A DNA stretch of 64,000 nt from Chthonobacter albigriseus (GCF_013839445.1 NZ_JACDIT010000001.1:986658-1050657), one strand, 5' to 3'; shown: positions 49,576 through 60,745, numbered from the stretch's first letter. The notes: generated from the sequence alone by a model not told the origin. Made by a program: numbers and translations.

Positions 49576-52560
49576 ATGGCACGGCAAGACCAGAACGACG
49601 CCTTCGCGCTGACCTCGTTCCTCTACGGCGGCAATGCCGCCTACATCGAAGACCTCTACGCCACCTACGAGAAGGATCCGGCTTCCGTCGATGCGGAATG
49701 GCGGGAGTTCTTCGCCGGCCTCGGCGAGGCGAAGGAGGCGGTGAACGCGAACGCGCAGGGCGCGCCCTGGAAGCGGCCGGACTGGCCGATCGTGCCCAAT
49801 GGCGAACTGGTCGCCGCGCTGGACGGCAACTGGGGCGAGACCGCCAAGAAGGTCGAGAAGAAGATCCAGGACAAGGTGGCCGAGAAGGGCACCGGCATCA
49901 CCGAGGCGCAGCTGCAGCAGGCGACGCGCGACTCCACGCGCGCCCTGATGATGATCCGCGCCTACCGCATGCGCGGCCACCTGCACGCCAACCTCGATCC
50001 GCTCGGCCTCGCCAAGAAAGTGGATCCGACCGAACTGGAGCCGGCGTCGTTCGGTTTTTCCGAAGCCGACATGGACCGCCGGATCTTCATCGACAACGTG
50101 CTCGGCCTGGAATTCGCCACGCCGCGACAGATCCTGGAGATCCTGCAGCGCACCTATTGCTCGACCATCGGCGTGGAGTTCATGCACATCTCCAACGCCG
50201 AGGAGAAGGGCTGGATCCAGGAACGCATCGAGGGGCCGGACAAGCAGATCACCTTCACCCGAGAGGGTAAGCGGGCGATCCTCAACAAGCTGGTCGAAGC
50301 GGAAGGGTTCGAGAAGTTCCTGGACGTCAAGTTCACCGGCACCAAGCGGTTCGGGCTTGACGGCGGCGAGGCGCTGATCCCGGCGCTGGAACAGATCATC
50401 AAGCGCGGCGGCAATCTCGGCGTCCGGGAGATCGTGGTCGGCATGGCCCACCGCGGCCGTCTCAACGTGCTGACCCAGGTGCTGGGCAAGCCTCACCGGG
50501 CGCTGTTCCACGAGTTCAAGGGCGGCTCGTTCGCCCCGGACGACGTGGAAGGCTCGGGCGACGTGAAGTACCACCTCGGCGCCTCGTCGGACCGGGAGTT
50601 CGACGGCAACAAGGTGCATCTCAGCCTGACGCCCAACCCGTCACACCTGGAGATCGTCAACCCGGTGGTGCTCGGCAAGGTGCGCGCCAAGCAGGACCAG
50701 CTGGCGACCACCTGGGAAGGTGACGTCATCCCGCTGCGCGAGCGCACCAAGGTGCTGCCGCTGCTCCTGCACGGCGACGCGGCCTTCGCCGGCCAGGGCG
50801 TGGTGGCCGAATGCTTCGGGCTGTCCGGCCTGCGCGGCCATCGGACCGCAGGCTCGATCCACTTCATCATCAACAACCAGATCGGTTTCACCACCAACCC
50901 GCACTTCTCGCGCTCGTCGCCCTACCCGTCCGACGTCGCCAAGATGATCGAAGCGCCGATCCTCCATGTGAACGGCGACGATCCGGAGGCCGTGGTGTTC
51001 GCCGCGAAGATCGCTATCGAGTTCCGGCAGAAGTTCCACAAGCCAGTGGTCGTGGACATGATCTGCTACCGCCGCTTCGGCCACAACGAAGGCGACGAGC
51101 CCGGCTTCACCCAGCCGATGATGTACAAGACAATCCGCAGCCATCCGACGACGCTGCAGATCTATGCCGATAAGCTCGTCGGCGAAGGCGTGATGACCGC
51201 CGAGGAGGTCGAGGGCTGGAAGAACGAATGGCGCGCCAGGCTGGACGCGGAGTTCGACATCGGCCAGTCCTACAAGCCGAACAAGGCGGACTGGCTGGAC
51301 GGCGTCTGGGCCGGCCTCAAGGTCGCCGATAGCTTCGACGAGCAGCGCCGCGGCAACTCGGGCGTCAACATCGACACGCTGCGCGAGATCGGCCGCAAGC
51401 TGACGCAAGTGCCAGAGGGCTTCAAGGTCCACCGGACCATCCAGCGCTTCCTCGACGCGCGGGCGAAGGCGATCGAGACCGGCGAGGGCATCGACTGGGC
51501 GACCGCGGAGTCGCTGGCCTTCGGCTCCCTGGTGATGGGCGGTCACAAGATCCGCCTCAGCGGCCAGGACTGCGAGCGCGGCACGTTCAGCCAGCGGCAT
51601 TCGGTGCTCTACGACCAAGAGACCGAGGAGCGATACATCCCGCTCGCCAACCTTTCGCCGACGCAGGCGCGCTACGAGGTCATCAACTCGATGCTCTCGG
51701 AAGAGGCGGTGCTCGGCTTCGAATACGGCTATTCGCTGGCCCGGCCGAACGCGCTGACGCTGTGGGAGGCGCAGTTCGGCGACTTCGCCAATGGCGCGCA
51801 GGTGATCTTCGACCAGTTCGTCTCGGCCGGCGAGCGGAAGTGGCTGCGCATGTCCGGCCTCGTCTGCCTGCTGCCGCACGGCTACGAGGGCCAGGGGCCG
51901 GAGCACTCCTCTGCGCGTCTGGAGCGCTTCCTGCAGATGTGCGCCGAGGACAACATGCAGGTCGCCAACTGCACGACGCCGTCGAACTACTTCCACATCC
52001 TGCGCCGGCAGCTGACGCGCGACTTCCGCAAGCCGCTGATCCTGATGACGCCGAAGTCGTTGCTGCGCCACAAGCGGGCGGTCTCGCGGCTCGACGAGAT
52101 GGGCGCGGACACCTCGTTCCACCGCTTGCTGTGGGACGATGCGCAGTCGGCTCCGGGATCGACGACGGTCAAGCTGGTGGCCGACGACAAGATCCGCCGG
52201 GTGGTGCTCTGCTCGGGCAAGGTCTACTTCGACCTGTTCGAGGAGCGCGAGAAGCGCGGTGTCGACGACGTCTATCTGTTGCGCGTGGAGCAGCTCTATC
52301 CGTTCCCGGCGAAGGCGCTGGTGAACGAGCTCGGCCGCTTCAAGCAGGCGGACATCGTGTGGTGCCAGGAAGAGCCCAAGAACATGGGCAGCTGGACCTT
52401 TATCGAGCCCTACCTGGAGTGGGTGCTGAAGCAGATCGGGGCCAAGGTCACGCGTCCGCGCTACGCCGGGCGCGCACCGTCGGCCGCGACCGCGACCGGC
52501 CTGATGTCGAAGCACCTCGCGCAGCTCAACGCCTTCCTGGAAGAAGCCCTCGGCGACTGA
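49576..52560 (+). CDS. sucA: 2-oxoglutarate dehydrogenase E1 component
   Basis: The 994-residue thiamine-diphosphate enzyme decarboxylates 2-oxoglutarate and passes the succinyl group to SucB. The N-terminal 2-OGDH domain ([20 protein letters not shown]), the TPP-binding GDAAFAGQG and NNQIGFTT, and the C-terminal transketolase-like domain (about 650-990) are complete. The ATG at 49576 is chosen by homology; the frame is open upstream through the sucD end. Confidence 0.97.
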   Translation: MARQDQNDAFALTSFLYGGNAAYIEDLYATYEKDPASVDAEWREFFAGLGEAKEAVNANAQGAPWKRPDWPIVPNGELVAALDGNWGETAKKVEKKIQDKVAEKGTGITEAQLQQATRDSTRALMMIRAYRMRGHLHANLDPLGLAKKVDPTELEPASFGFSEADMDRRIFIDNVLGLEFATPRQILEILQRTYCSTIGVEFMHISNAEEKGWIQERIEGPDKQITFTREGKRAILNKLVEAEGFEKFLDVKFTGTKRFGLDGGEALIPALEQIIKRGGNLGVREIVVGMAHRGRLNVLTQVLGKPHRALFHEFKGGSFAPDDVEGSGDVKYHLGASSDREFDGNKVHLSLTPNPSHLEIVNPVVLGKVRAKQDQLATTWEGDVIPLRERTKVLPLLLHGDAAFAGQGVVAECFGLSGLRGHRTAGSIHFIINNQIGFTTNPHFSRSSPYPSDVAKMIEAPILHVNGDDPEAVVFAAKIAIEFRQKFHKPVVVDMICYRRFGHNEGDEPGFTQPMMYKTIRSHPTTLQIYADKLVGEGVMTAEEVEGWKNEWRARLDAEFDIGQSYKPNKADWLDGVWAGLKVADSFDEQRRGNSGVNIDTLREIGRKLTQVPEGFKVHRTIQRFLDARAKAIETGEGIDWATAESLAFGSLVMGGHKIRLSGQDCERGTFSQRHSVLYDQETEERYIPLANLSPTQARYEVINSMLSEEAVLGFEYGYSLARPNALTLWEAQFGDFANGAQVIFDQFVSAGERKWLRMSGLVCLLPHGYEGQGPEHSSARLERFLQMCAEDNMQVANCTTPSNYFHILRRQLTRDFRKPLILMTPKSLLRHKRAVSRLDEMGADTSFHRLLWDDAQSAPGSTTVKLVADDKIRRVVLCSGKVYFDLFEEREKRGVDDVYLLRVEQLYPFPAKALVNELGRFKQADIVWCQEEPKNMGSWTFIEPYLEWVLKQIGAKVTRPRYAGRAPSAATATGLMSKHLAQLNAFLEEALGD

Positions 52561-52568
52561 CACGATCC

Positions 52569-52594
52569 GGACGCCGGCCTCCGAGCCGGCGTCC
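52569..52594 (+). promoter_or_regulatory. intercistronic hairpin sucA/sucB
   Basis: A perfect 10-bp stem GGACGCCGGC / GCCGGCGTCC with a 6-base loop starts eight bases after the sucA stop. The flank TTCCCCC is not a real U-tract. Confidence 0.65.
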
Positions 52595-52633
52595 TTCCCC
52601 CACATCCTTAGACCAGAAGAGACGAGCGACCCC

Positions 52634-53851
52634 ATGGCGACGGAAATCCGCGTGCCGACCCTCGGCGAATCCGTGACCGAGGCCACCATCGGCCGGTGGT
52701 TCAAGAAGGTGGGCGACGCCGTGAAGGCGGATGAGCCTGTCGTGGAGCTCGAGACCGACAAGGTCACGATCGAGGTTCCGGCTCCGACCTCCGGCGTTCT
52801 CGGCGAGATCCTGGTGAACGACGGTGAGACTGTGGGCGTCGGCGCCCTGCTCGGTTCGCTGACCGAAGGCGCTGCCGGCGCCAGCGCTCCGGCTCCGAAG
52901 GCGGCGGCTCCCGCGCCGGCACCCGTTGCGGCACCGGCCGCCGCCGTTCCCGCCCCGGCTGCGACGTCCATGCCGCCGGCCCCTTCGGCCGCCAAGATGA
53001 TGGCAGAAAGCGGAATCTCGGTCGACAGCGGCTCGGGCAAGCGCGGCCAGGTGCTGAAGGAGGACGTCCTGAAGGCGATCGCCGCCGGTCCGGCTCCTGC
53101 GGCCGCTCCCGCCCCCGTAGCGGCGCGCGCGCCCTCGCCGGCCGACGATGCGTCCCGCGAGGAGCGGGTCCGCATGACCAAGCTGCGCCAGACGATCGCG
53201 CGGCGCCTGAAGGATGCGCAGAACTCCGCGGCCATGCTGACGACCTTCAACGAGGTCGACATGACCAACGTGATGGCGCTCCGGAACAGCTACAAGGATC
53301 TGTTCGAGAAGAAGCACGGCGTGAAGCTCGGCTTCATGGGCTTCTTCGTGAAAGCCTGTATCCAAGGGCTGAAGGAGATCCCGGCGGTGAACGCCGAGAT
53401 CGACGGTACCGACATCATCTACAAGAACTACTACCACGTGGGCGTCGCCGTCGGAACGGAGAAGGGCCTGGTGGTGCCGGTGGTGCGTGACGCCGACCAG
53501 CTCTCGATCTCGGGTGTGGAGAAGAAGATCGGCGAGTTCGGCAAGCGCGCCCGTGACGGCCAGCTCAAGATCGAGGAGATGCAGGGTGGCACCTTCACGA
53601 TCTCGAACGGCGGCGTCTACGGCTCGCTGATGTCGACCCCGATCCTGAACGCGCCGCAGTCGGGCATTCTCGGCATGCACAAGATCCAGGAGCGGCCGAT
53701 GGTGGTCGGCGGCAAGATCGAGATCCGGCCGATGATGTACCTGGCGCTCTCTTACGACCACCGCATCGTCGACGGCAAGGAAGCCGTGACCTTCCTGGTG
53801 CGGGTGAAGGAGAGCCTGGAGGATCCCCAGCGCCTCGTGCTGGATCTCTGA
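52634..53851 (+). CDS. sucB: dihydrolipoyllysine succinyltransferase (E2)
   Basis: The 405-residue E2 subunit has one lipoyl domain (1-78) with the lipoyl-lysine Lys43 (ETDKVTIE), an Ala/Pro linker, a peripheral-subunit-binding domain (about 115-152; ESGISV to EDVLKAI) and a catalytic core with His376 and Asp380 (SYDHRIVDG). It forms the core of the 2-oxoglutarate dehydrogenase complex with SucA and LpdA. Confidence 0.97.
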   Translation: MATEIRVPTLGESVTEATIGRWFKKVGDAVKADEPVVELETDKVTIEVPAPTSGVLGEILVNDGETVGVGALLGSLTEGAAGASAPAPKAAAPAPAPVAAPAAAVPAPAATSMPPAPSAAKMMAESGISVDSGSGKRGQVLKEDVLKAIAAGPAPAAAPAPVAARAPSPADDASREERVRMTKLRQTIARRLKDAQNSAAMLTTFNEVDMTNVMALRNSYKDLFEKKHGVKLGFMGFFVKACIQGLKEIPAVNAEIDGTDIIYKNYYHVGVAVGTEKGLVVPVVRDADQLSISGVEKKIGEFGKRARDGQLKIEEMQGGTFTISNGGVYGSLMSTPILNAPQSGILGMHKIQERPMVVGGKIEIRPMMYLALSYDHRIVDGKEAVTFLVRVKESLEDPQRLVLDL

Positions 53852-53861
53852 GGATGGTTTC

Positions 53862-53885
53862 GGCGCAGCCCAGTGCGGCTGCGCC
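53862..53885 (+). promoter_or_regulatory. intercistronic hairpin sucB/lpdA
   Basis: A perfect 9-bp stem GGCGCAGCC / GGCTGCGCC with a 6-base loop starts ten bases after the sucB stop. No T-tract follows. Confidence 0.6.
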
Positions 53886-53952
53886 AATCCCCACACGTTG
53901 AACTGACCTTGGCGCGGGCGCCGACCGGCCCCGCTGCCGACTGGAGACTTCG

Positions 53953-55359
53953 ATGTCCTATGATCTGATCGTGATCGGAACCGGGCCGGGCGGCTATGTC
54001 TGCGCGATCCGCGCCGCACAGCTCGGCCTGAAGGTGGCGGCCATCGACAAGCGCGGCACCCACGGCGGGACGTGTCTCAACGTGGGGTGCATTCCCTCCA
54101 AGGCGCTGCTGCATGCCTCCGAATTGTTCGAGGAAGCGGGCCATAGCTTCAAGAAACTCGGCATCGACGTCGGGACGCCGAAGCTCGATCTGCCGGCGAT
54201 GATGGCGCACAAGGACGCGACGGTGAAGTCGAACGTCCAGGGCATCGACTTCCTCTTCAAGAAGAACAAGATCGATCCGTTCTTCGGATCGGCGACGATC
54301 ACGGCGCCCGGCAAGGTGGACGTGGTGCTCAACGACGGATCCGGCACGCAGTCGCTGGAAGGCAAGGCGATCGTGATCGCCACCGGATCCGACGTGGCGA
54401 ACTTGCCGGGGATCACGATCGACGAGAAGACCGTGGTGTCGTCAACGGGCGCGATCGCCCTCGACAAGGTGCCGGAACGGCTGCTGGTGATCGGCGCGGG
54501 CGTGATCGGCCTGGAACTCGGGTCCGTCTGGTCGCGGCTCGGCGCGAAGGTCACGGTGGTGGAGTATCTGGACCGCATCCTGCCGGGCATGGACGGTGAG
54601 GTGGCCAAGCAGTTCCAGCGCATGCTGGAGAAGCAGGGCTTCGCCTTCAAGCTCGGGCAGAAGGTGACGGGCGTGACGCCGAATGGTGCGGGTCCGGTGG
54701 CGGTGTCCTTCGAACCCGCAGCGGGGGGCGCAGCCGAGACGCTGGAGGCCGATGTGGTGCTGGTCGCGGTCGGGCGTCGTCCCTATACGGACGGCCTGGG
54801 TCTCGAGGCGCTGGGTGTCGAGCGCGACACCAAGGGGCGTGTGGCGGTCGACGCGCACTACCAGTCGAACGTGCCGGGGATCTACGCGATCGGCGACGTG
54901 ATCGTCGGGCCGATGCTGGCTCACAAGGCCGAGGACGAGGGCGTGGCACTGGCCGAAATCCTCGCCGGACAGAAGCCGCACATCAACTACGGCATCATCC
55001 CGGGCGTGGTCTACACCATGCCCGAAGTGGCGGCCATCGGGCAGACCGAGGAGGAACTCAAGGCCGCGGGGATCGAGTACCGCGCCGGCAAGTTCCCCTT
55101 CACCGCGAACGGCCGCGCGAAGGCGAACCTGACCACAGAGGGCTTCGTGAAGGTGCTGGCCGATGCCAAGACGGATCGGGTGCTCGGGGCCCACATCGTG
55201 GGAGCGGGAGCCGGCGACCTGATCCACGAGGTGGCCGTGCTGATGGAGTTCGGCGGATCGTCGGAAGATCTCGCACGCACCTGCCATGCCCATCCGACGC
55301 TGTCGGAAGCGGTGAAGGAAGCGGCGCTGGCGGTGGACAAGCGCCCGATCCACATCTGA
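53953..55359 (+). CDS. lpdA: dihydrolipoyl dehydrogenase (E3)
   Basis: The 468-residue flavoprotein reoxidises dihydrolipoyl groups with NAD+. The FAD motif [17 protein letters not shown], redox-active Cys41/Cys46 ([16 protein letters not shown]), NAD motif [13 protein letters not shown] and the C-terminal catalytic His in [10 protein letters not shown] are present. It is last in the TCA cluster and serves the SucAB complex. GGAGA precedes the ATG. Confidence 0.97.
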   Translation: MSYDLIVIGTGPGGYVCAIRAAQLGLKVAAIDKRGTHGGTCLNVGCIPSKALLHASELFEEAGHSFKKLGIDVGTPKLDLPAMMAHKDATVKSNVQGIDFLFKKNKIDPFFGSATITAPGKVDVVLNDGSGTQSLEGKAIVIATGSDVANLPGITIDEKTVVSSTGAIALDKVPERLLVIGAGVIGLELGSVWSRLGAKVTVVEYLDRILPGMDGEVAKQFQRMLEKQGFAFKLGQKVTGVTPNGAGPVAVSFEPAAGGAAETLEADVVLVAVGRRPYTDGLGLEALGVERDTKGRVAVDAHYQSNVPGIYAIGDVIVGPMLAHKAEDEGVALAEILAGQKPHINYGIIPGVVYTMPEVAAIGQTEEELKAAGIEYRAGKFPFTANGRAKANLTTEGFVKVLADAKTDRVLGAHIVGAGAGDLIHEVAVLMEFGGSSEDLARTCHAHPTLSEAVKEAALAVDKRPIHI

Positions 55360-55380
55360 CGCGACCTGACGGCATGACCG

Positions 55381-55416
55381 AACGGCCCGGCGGCGACGCC
55401 GGGCCGTTGTCGTTTT
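55381..55416 (+). terminator. Rho-independent terminator of the TCA cluster
   Basis: The perfect 12-bp stem AACGGCCCGGCG / CGCCGGGCCGTT with a GCGA loop is followed by GTCGTTTT. It starts 21 bp after the lpdA stop and just before the convergent EamA gene's stop. It is the strongest terminator in the window. Confidence 0.88.
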
Positions 55417-56356
55417 ATCGCCGGCGGTCGATCAGCGTGAAGAGGCCGATGCCGCCGATGACGAGCGCCGTGCCCAGGAGGTCCGACCCGGTCGCGACCT
55501 CATCGAGGATCACGACAGCCAGCATCAGCGTGACGACGGGGCTCAAGGTGCTGATGGTGGCATTGGCCTGTGCGGAGATGCGCGAGAGCGCCGCGTTCAT
55601 CAGGAAGGTGGGCAGAACCGTCGCGCCGATCGCGAGCCAGACGGCGAGGAACAGGGCATGCCCGCCGATGGCCAGTCCAGAGAGGGGCTGGGTGGCGGCA
55701 TACTGGCCGACGACGCCCAGACCGGCTGCCGTCATCGCCACCGACGTGAACAGCGGTGCGCCGAGGCGGGCGATCAGCGGCTTGGCGAAGAGCTGATAGA
55801 GGGCGAAGGCGATCGCCGACGACAAGACCCAAGCCGCCCCAACCGCGACCGCGGCGCCATCGGTGGAGACGTCGCCGAGGAAGACCACCGCAAGGCCGAG
55901 GTAGGCGATCGCAAAGGCTCCGAGCGACGCCGGTTTCACCCTCTGGCGGAAGAACAGCGCGCCGAACAGCACGACGAAGAACGGGTAGGTGAAGAGGATC
56001 AGCCGCTCGAATTGGGGCGACAGGGTCTCCAGCCCCTTGAAATCCGTGTAGCTGGCGAACCAGTAGCCGAGGACGCCGACCATCGCGGACTTGATGATGT
56101 CGCCGGTCCGGATGGCACCGCGGCTCTCGGCCGTTCCACGCGCGAGCGTCCACAGCCCGACGGCGACGTAGATCGGCGTCGCAAGGAGCATGCGCCAGGC
56201 GAGCAGCGTGAGGGCGTCCAGGTTTTCGGCGTAGGCGAGCTTGATCAGGATGCCCTTCGAAGCGAAGAGCACCGCCCCGGCCATGGCCAGGCTGTAGCCG
56301 GTCCAAGGAACGGGCGGCAGCTTGGCGGCGGCGATCGGGTTGGTCTCTGCGGTCAT
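55415..56356 (-). CDS. EamA/DMT-family transporter
   Basis: The 313-residue inner-membrane protein has ten predicted helices in two EamA repeats (about 20-155 and 170-305), a layout used by metabolite and amino acid exporters. The substrate is unknown. It converges on lpdA with the TCA terminator between them and lies 137 bp downstream of xerC. Confidence 0.85.
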   Translation of the reverse strand: MTAETNPIAAAKLPPVPWTGYSLAMAGAVLFASKGILIKLAYAENLDALTLLAWRMLLATPIYVAVGLWTLARGTAESRGAIRTGDIIKSAMVGVLGYWFASYTDFKGLETLSPQFERLILFTYPFFVVLFGALFFRQRVKPASLGAFAIAYLGLAVVFLGDVSTDGAAVAVGAAWVLSSAIAFALYQLFAKPLIARLGAPLFTSVAMTAAGLGVVGQYAATQPLSGLAIGGHALFLAVWLAIGATVLPTFLMNAALSRISAQANATISTLSPVVTLMLAVVILDEVATGSDLLGTALVIGGIGLFTLIDRRR

Positions 56357-56493
56357 TTCAAGCCTTCGTCAGGCCTTCCGGCGGAGGCCTTCTCACCGAT
56401 CACGTCGAAGGGCGGGACTGGATATGAGCCGCGGTCGTGGCGCTGAAGGCGGCGGAAGCGCGAGGTAGCACGGCGCCGGAGTTGCCGCAATCG

Positions 56494-57441
56494 TCAGCGG
56501 GCGCGCGGGTGGGCGTCCTCCCAGGCGCGGACCAGACGGGCCGTGTCCACGGCCGTGTACATCTGGGTGGTGCCGAGGCTCGCATGGCCGAGCAATTCCT
56601 GGATGGCGCGCAGGTCGCCGCCAGCTCCAAGCAGGTGGGTGGCGAAGGAGTGGCGGAGCGCGTGGGGGGTCGCCGTGTCGGGCAAGCCCAGCGCGCCCCG
56701 CAGGCGCTGCATGGCAAGTTGGATCAGCCGCGGACTGAGCGGACCGCCCTTCGCGCCGCGGAAGACGGGCATGTCCGCCGACATGGGGTATGGACAGAGG
56801 CCGAGGTAGACGTGGATCGCCTCGGCCACGGTCGGCAGCACGGGAACCATGCGGATCTTGCCGCCCTTGCCTAGCACGCGCAGCAACCCGCCGGTCGGAG
56901 GCGGAACTTCCGCCAGGCGGATGGCGAGCGCTTCGGAGATGCGCAATCCGGATCCGTAGAGCAGCCCCAAGACGGCCGCGTCCCGGGCCGATACCCAGGG
57001 ATCCTCGGCCAGCTGGCGGCGTTCGTCGGTCACCTGCAGCGCATCGCCGACGGCAAGCGGCTTGGGCAGGCGACGGCCGGTCTTGGGCGTCTTGACAGCC
57101 GAGACGGCGGCGCTGGAGCCGTGGCCCTCGCGCTCCAGGAAGCGAACGAGGCTTCTGACGCCCGCCAAGCCGCGGGCGAGAGTCGCCGTGCCGACGCCGC
57201 CACGCCGACGCCCGGCCAGAAAGGCGCGGAAATCGGCCGGCTTCAGTCCGCCAATGTCGGCGAGAGTCGGCGGGCCGCCGAGATGGCCGGTGAGGAAACG
57301 GACCCACTGCTCGACGTCGCGACCGTAGGCCTCCACCGTTCGCGGACTCACGCGCCGGACGCCGGCCAACGCCGCGGCCCAGCGGGCGACAGCGTCGGCC
57401 AGATCGGGCGCCATGATGACCAGGAACTCAGGCTTCGACAT
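56494..57441 (-). CDS. xerC: tyrosine recombinase XerC
   Basis: The 315-residue recombinase has an N-terminal SAM-like DNA-binding domain (about 10-100) and a catalytic domain with Arg in YGSGLRISEAL, Lys in GKGGKIR, HALRHSFATHLL, the second His in LLGHASLGTTQMY and the nucleophilic Tyr in QMYTAV. With XerD it resolves chromosome dimers at dif. The ATG at 57441 is preferred; an ATG at 57414 is possible. No integron or phage features surround it, so it is the housekeeping enzyme. Confidence 0.94.
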   Translation of the reverse strand: MSKPEFLVIMAPDLADAVARWAAALAGVRRVSPRTVEAYGRDVEQWVRFLTGHLGGPPTLADIGGLKPADFRAFLAGRRRGGVGTATLARGLAGVRSLVRFLEREGHGSSAAVSAVKTPKTGRRLPKPLAVGDALQVTDERRQLAEDPWVSARDAAVLGLLYGSGLRISEALAIRLAEVPPPTGGLLRVLGKGGKIRMVPVLPTVAEAIHVYLGLCPYPMSADMPVFRGAKGGPLSPRLIQLAMQRLRGALGLPDTATPHALRHSFATHLLGAGGDLRAIQELLGHASLGTTQMYTAVDTARLVRAWEDAHPRAR

Positions 57442-57604
57442 CGGATACCGGGATTCACAGGGGAGAACCGACCGGTCCAGCCTGGCCCGGAATGCTGAAC
57501 GACACATGAATGGGGGTCTCAGATCCGGTTCAGCGGAGGGACGTTAGAACAGGCGCCATGGAAGCGGTCGAACGCACCGCTCGCCACCCGAAAGGAACAC
57601 GATC

Positions 57605-58024
57605 ATGGCGACCAGGAGCCTTCTTTCAGCGATCACCGGCTTCGGCCTTGCCGCCGCCGTGCTCACCAGCGCCACCTCGGGCGCGCGGGCCGACGAGTTG
57701 AGTTTCGGCTTCAGCTTCGGCGGCGGCCAGAGCGGCGTGACCGTCGGCGTCAGCAACGGCACCGTGCTTGCCGATTGGGATCCGGCCCATTCCGGCCGCG
57801 ACGTGCCCGAGCGGCGCTGGGAGCGGCACAACGACCGGGAAGACTGGCGCGCCCGCCGCTGGTGGCGCGAGCACAACGGCGAACGCTGGGATCGCCCGCA
57901 CCGGCGCCGTGTGGTCGAGGTCTGCGAGCCCGTTTGGCGGACCAAGCGGATCTACGACGACTGGGGCAACGTGCGGAAGGTGGTTCGCGTCCGCAGCGAG
58001 GAGTGCCGCCTGATCCGCCGGTGA
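57605..58024 (+). CDS. exported Arg/Trp-rich hypothetical protein
   Basis: The 139-residue protein has a signal peptide (about 1-29, ending ARADE), a Gly/Phe-rich stretch (SFGFSFGGG), an Arg/Trp-rich middle (about 60-100) and two cysteines (EVCEPV, SEECRL) that may form a disulfide. AAGGA precedes the ATG. Similar basic exported proteins are common in Rhizobiales, but the function is unknown. It is divergent from xerC. Confidence 0.72.
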   Translation: MATRSLLSAITGFGLAAAVLTSATSGARADELSFGFSFGGGQSGVTVGVSNGTVLADWDPAHSGRDVPERRWERHNDREDWRARRWWREHNGERWDRPHRRRVVEVCEPVWRTKRIYDDWGNVRKVVRVRSEECRLIRR

Positions 58025-58050
58025 CCGGCGCAGGGCGACGCCGTTGCCGA

Positions 58051-59571
58051 CTAGGTATCGGCGAAATCCGGGCGCAGCTGGATCGATCGCCCCTGAACCG
58101 GGGCGTTCACGCAGACCAGTTCGAACCGCTCGTCGCGCTCATAGTGGCTCAGCCCCTTGTGGGGCTGGGCCGGGCGGAAAGCGCCAATCGTCCTCTGGCC
58201 GTAGTGCTCGGGGGACAGGGTTACGATATCGACGAAGGACAGGCCCGCCGCCAGTCCGCCGCGGTTGTCCTCGGCGGGTCTGACGAGACCATCGTAGTAG
58301 CGGAAAGGCCGTCCGGCCGGGCGGGCGGCGGAGGCATCGACGAGCACCGGCCCCGGCCCGCCGACCGGGCGCCAGGGGCCTTCGAGGCGGTCGGCCGTCA
58401 GCACGGCGATCGCGTCGCGATCCGACGCTCCGTCGCCGTAGCGCGTGGAACCGATGAGGTAGAGCCGGCCGGCATCCTCGAGAACCGTCACATGCGAGAG
58501 ATCGACGTTCTGGATGCGATAGCGTCGTTCCCAGCGGAAAGGGAACTCGACCGCCGCCCAGAACTCCACGGACCGCCGTGCGGATGTGTCGGGCACCATC
58601 CAGATGTGGCCGGCGTGGGCAAACACGTAGGGATAGGAGAGGTGGCAGTCCGCTTCCAAGACGGGCTCGGGCGCCGAAAACCGACCGTCCCGGAACTCGC
58701 AGGCGGCGATCAGACCGCGTCCGGTGGCGAAGGGAAACTCCTCCACGAAGGCGAACGTCCGGCCGGCGTGGGTGCACAGGAACGGCGTTGCAAGATGGCG
58801 GCGGCCGTCGGTGCGGATGCGGCGGAAGCGACCCTCGGGGAACCGCGGCAGGTCGGTGCTCTCGCCGATCGCGGTCCGCCAGCCGACCGACCACCCCGTG
58901 GCCCGCCGGAGGTGGCGATCGATCCATCGGCGCGCATGGAAGGCCAGTTCCGCGGCAAGAAAGCGTATCGGACCGTCGGCATCCGCCGGATCACCGACCC
59001 GGCGCCCGGATAGGTGCTCCGCGCCGCCAAGGGGAAGGCCGCGGCCGAGCCTGAGCAGGGCGACGTCGATCACGTTGATGGAACGGCCGAAGATGGCATC
59101 CAAGGAGGTCAGCGCCACGTCGGATCGCTCCAGGGCCAGCCGCCAGCGCGCGACCCGGCGGACCTCGCCGTTTTTGTGGAGGTCGAGCGAAAGGACGGGC
59201 GCATCGTGGGCAAGAACCGCCTCAGTCGCACCGATATCGATCGGGGATCCGCAGCAGGCCAGCGTCAGGCGCGGTACATTCTCCGGCCCACCGGCCCTGA
59301 CAAGATCGATCACCAGGTCCGGTGCGTCGTCATCCGGAGCGGCGGTGGGATAGGCGCTGAGATCAGCCGGGTCGGCCGGATGGCCGGCGGGGATCCGGTA
59401 GAGCAGCCGCTCCAGCAGGAACAGGAGGCGCATGGCAGGCCCGACCGACGCGCCGCCGCGGCTTTCGAAGCGGAACCTGACAGACAATCTCCGGCGCTCG
59501 GTCAGGCGTAGATACAAGGCGCGGTGCCATTCTCGCGTCGCTTCCGGATCGACGATGATCTCGACACGCAT
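58051..59571 (-). CDS. GINT1-like (glucosamine inositolphosphorylceramide transferase family) protein
   Basis: The 506-residue protein has an N-terminal part (about 1-200) with a formyltransferase-like look and a C-terminal five-bladed propeller-like region (about 225-500) with HLSYPYVFAHAG, WMVPDTSA and RSVEFWAAVEFPFRW. This matches the bacterial group named after plant GINT1, related in fold to GH43-type propellers. In bacteria it occurs in polysaccharide clusters, and the reaction is unproven. It lies 40 bp after the membrane protein gene at 59.6 kb and probably shares its transcript. Confidence 0.7.
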   Translation of the reverse strand: MRVEIIVDPEATREWHRALYLRLTERRRLSVRFRFESRGGASVGPAMRLLFLLERLLYRIPAGHPADPADLSAYPTAAPDDDAPDLVIDLVRAGGPENVPRLTLACCGSPIDIGATEAVLAHDAPVLSLDLHKNGEVRRVARWRLALERSDVALTSLDAIFGRSINVIDVALLRLGRGLPLGGAEHLSGRRVGDPADADGPIRFLAAELAFHARRWIDRHLRRATGWSVGWRTAIGESTDLPRFPEGRFRRIRTDGRRHLATPFLCTHAGRTFAFVEEFPFATGRGLIAACEFRDGRFSAPEPVLEADCHLSYPYVFAHAGHIWMVPDTSARRSVEFWAAVEFPFRWERRYRIQNVDLSHVTVLEDAGRLYLIGSTRYGDGASDRDAIAVLTADRLEGPWRPVGGPGPVLVDASAARPAGRPFRYYDGLVRPAEDNRGGLAAGLSFVDIVTLSPEHYGQRTIGAFRPAQPHKGLSHYERDERFELVCVNAPVQGRSIQLRPDFADT

Positions 59572-59611
59572 CTGCCCCAGCCACTCCGCTCGGCGTCCCG
59601 TGCATCAACGC

Positions 59612-60745
59612 TTAGCGGAGGAGCGGGGAGAATGCCATCGGCGCTGTGTCGAGCGGCTTGGGCACCGGTCGCTTCGGCCGGCGCTTCGGTATGATCCGGG
59701 CCAGAGACCGGCCGAGGGCAGCGCTCCAGCACGCGAGCGAAAGGCCCCAGCCGGCGGCGGCCATGACCCAGCCGACAAGTTCGGACAGCGCCCGGGTGAG
59801 GACGATCGCCCCGCGTCCGAGAACGCGGACCACGCCCCTGGTCGCGTCGCCATAGCGATCGGCGAGGCGGGCGCCGCGCGCGATCTCCGCCGGCGATCGG
59901 GCGAGCGCCAGGAGGTCGTCGGCGGCGCGGTAGCCGGCCCGGGACATCATGCGTGCCGTGTTCCGGCCCACAGCGGCCAACGGGGCGAGATCATCCCAGC
60001 GGACGGCCGTACGGGCCGCGACACGCGCCGCCGCCAGGTCGAGGGATCCGATCGCGGTGGCCGACCGGGCGAGCGCCTTGTGGTCGATGGCCTGCTGCGC
60101 CAACCTCGACAGGCGGGCAAGGAGGACGGGAGACAAGCGGCCGGCACGCTTGGCCGATTTCAGGGCGGTGAGGCCGACGCGGGCCGGCGCCGCCGAACCA
60201 AGGCTCGCCCAGGTCGCGCCCGTCACCGCGAGCCCGGCCGCGGACAGGGCGAGGACGATCTCGTCGGCATCCTCGCCGCGGGCATAGCGCCAGCTTTCGC
60301 GGGAGAAGTCCCTGACGTCGCCGATGCCCACGAGATCCCCGGCGACCGCGCCGGCCAACCCCGGGACATCGGCCGTCTCCCCGAACACCGCACCGTTCAG
60401 GAAGGAACCGCCCAGGGCAAGCAGGTTCGGCTGTCCGGCAGCCTCGACCTCCGCCCGCTGCTTTGCCGAAATCGGAGCGCCCACGGTGTCGGCCAAAGCG
60501 ACAAGGCTGTCGGCGAGGTCGGGGTCGTCGGCCGCGAGCGCCGAGTCGATTTCGATGGCCAGCCGCGCGGGCGTCGCTTCCACGTCGAGCTGCTTGCGAG
60601 CCAGGGCGAGGGGGTCATCGGCGACTTCGATCCAGCTCCAGGCATCGGCCGCAAGCGGCAGCACGCGATAACCGGCCGCGACAAGGCCGGCAAACGAGAC
60701 GAGGAGAAGGATCAGCCTTGCGGCACGATGAACGGTACGGAGCAA
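59612..60745 (-). CDS. conserved hypothetical membrane protein
   Basis: The 377-residue protein has an N-terminal membrane helix (about 8-30), a long Ala-rich helical middle with GAVAGDLVGIGDVRDFSRE, and a C-terminal hydrophobic stretch (about 320-345) before a basic Pro/Arg/Lys tail. It resembles uncharacterised Rhizobiales proteins. The only available start is a TTG; the next upstream in-frame codon of note is a TGA. It probably forms an operon with the GINT1-like gene and is divergent from the DHFR-like gene. Confidence 0.6.
   Translation of the reverse strand: MLRTVHRAARLILLLVSFAGLVAAGYRVLPLAADAWSWIEVADDPLALARKQLDVEATPARLAIEIDSALAADDPDLADSLVALADTVGAPISAKQRAEVEAAGQPNLLALGGSFLNGAVFGETADVPGLAGAVAGDLVGIGDVRDFSRESWRYARGEDADEIVLALSAAGLAVTGATWASLGSAAPARVGLTALKSAKRAGRLSPVLLARLSRLAQQAIDHKALARSATAIGSLDLAAARVAARTAVRWDDLAPLAAVGRNTARMMSRAGYRAADDLLALARSPAEIARGARLADRYGDATRGVVRVLGRGAIVLTRALSELVGWVMAAAGWGLSLACWSAALGRSLARIIPKRRPKRPVPKPLDTAPMAFSPLLR

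Noticed and set aside
50641-53268. 875-codon minus-strand open frame opposite sucA and sucB
   Set aside because: It is a shadow of two well-conserved TCA genes; its composition is repetitive and it has no domain.
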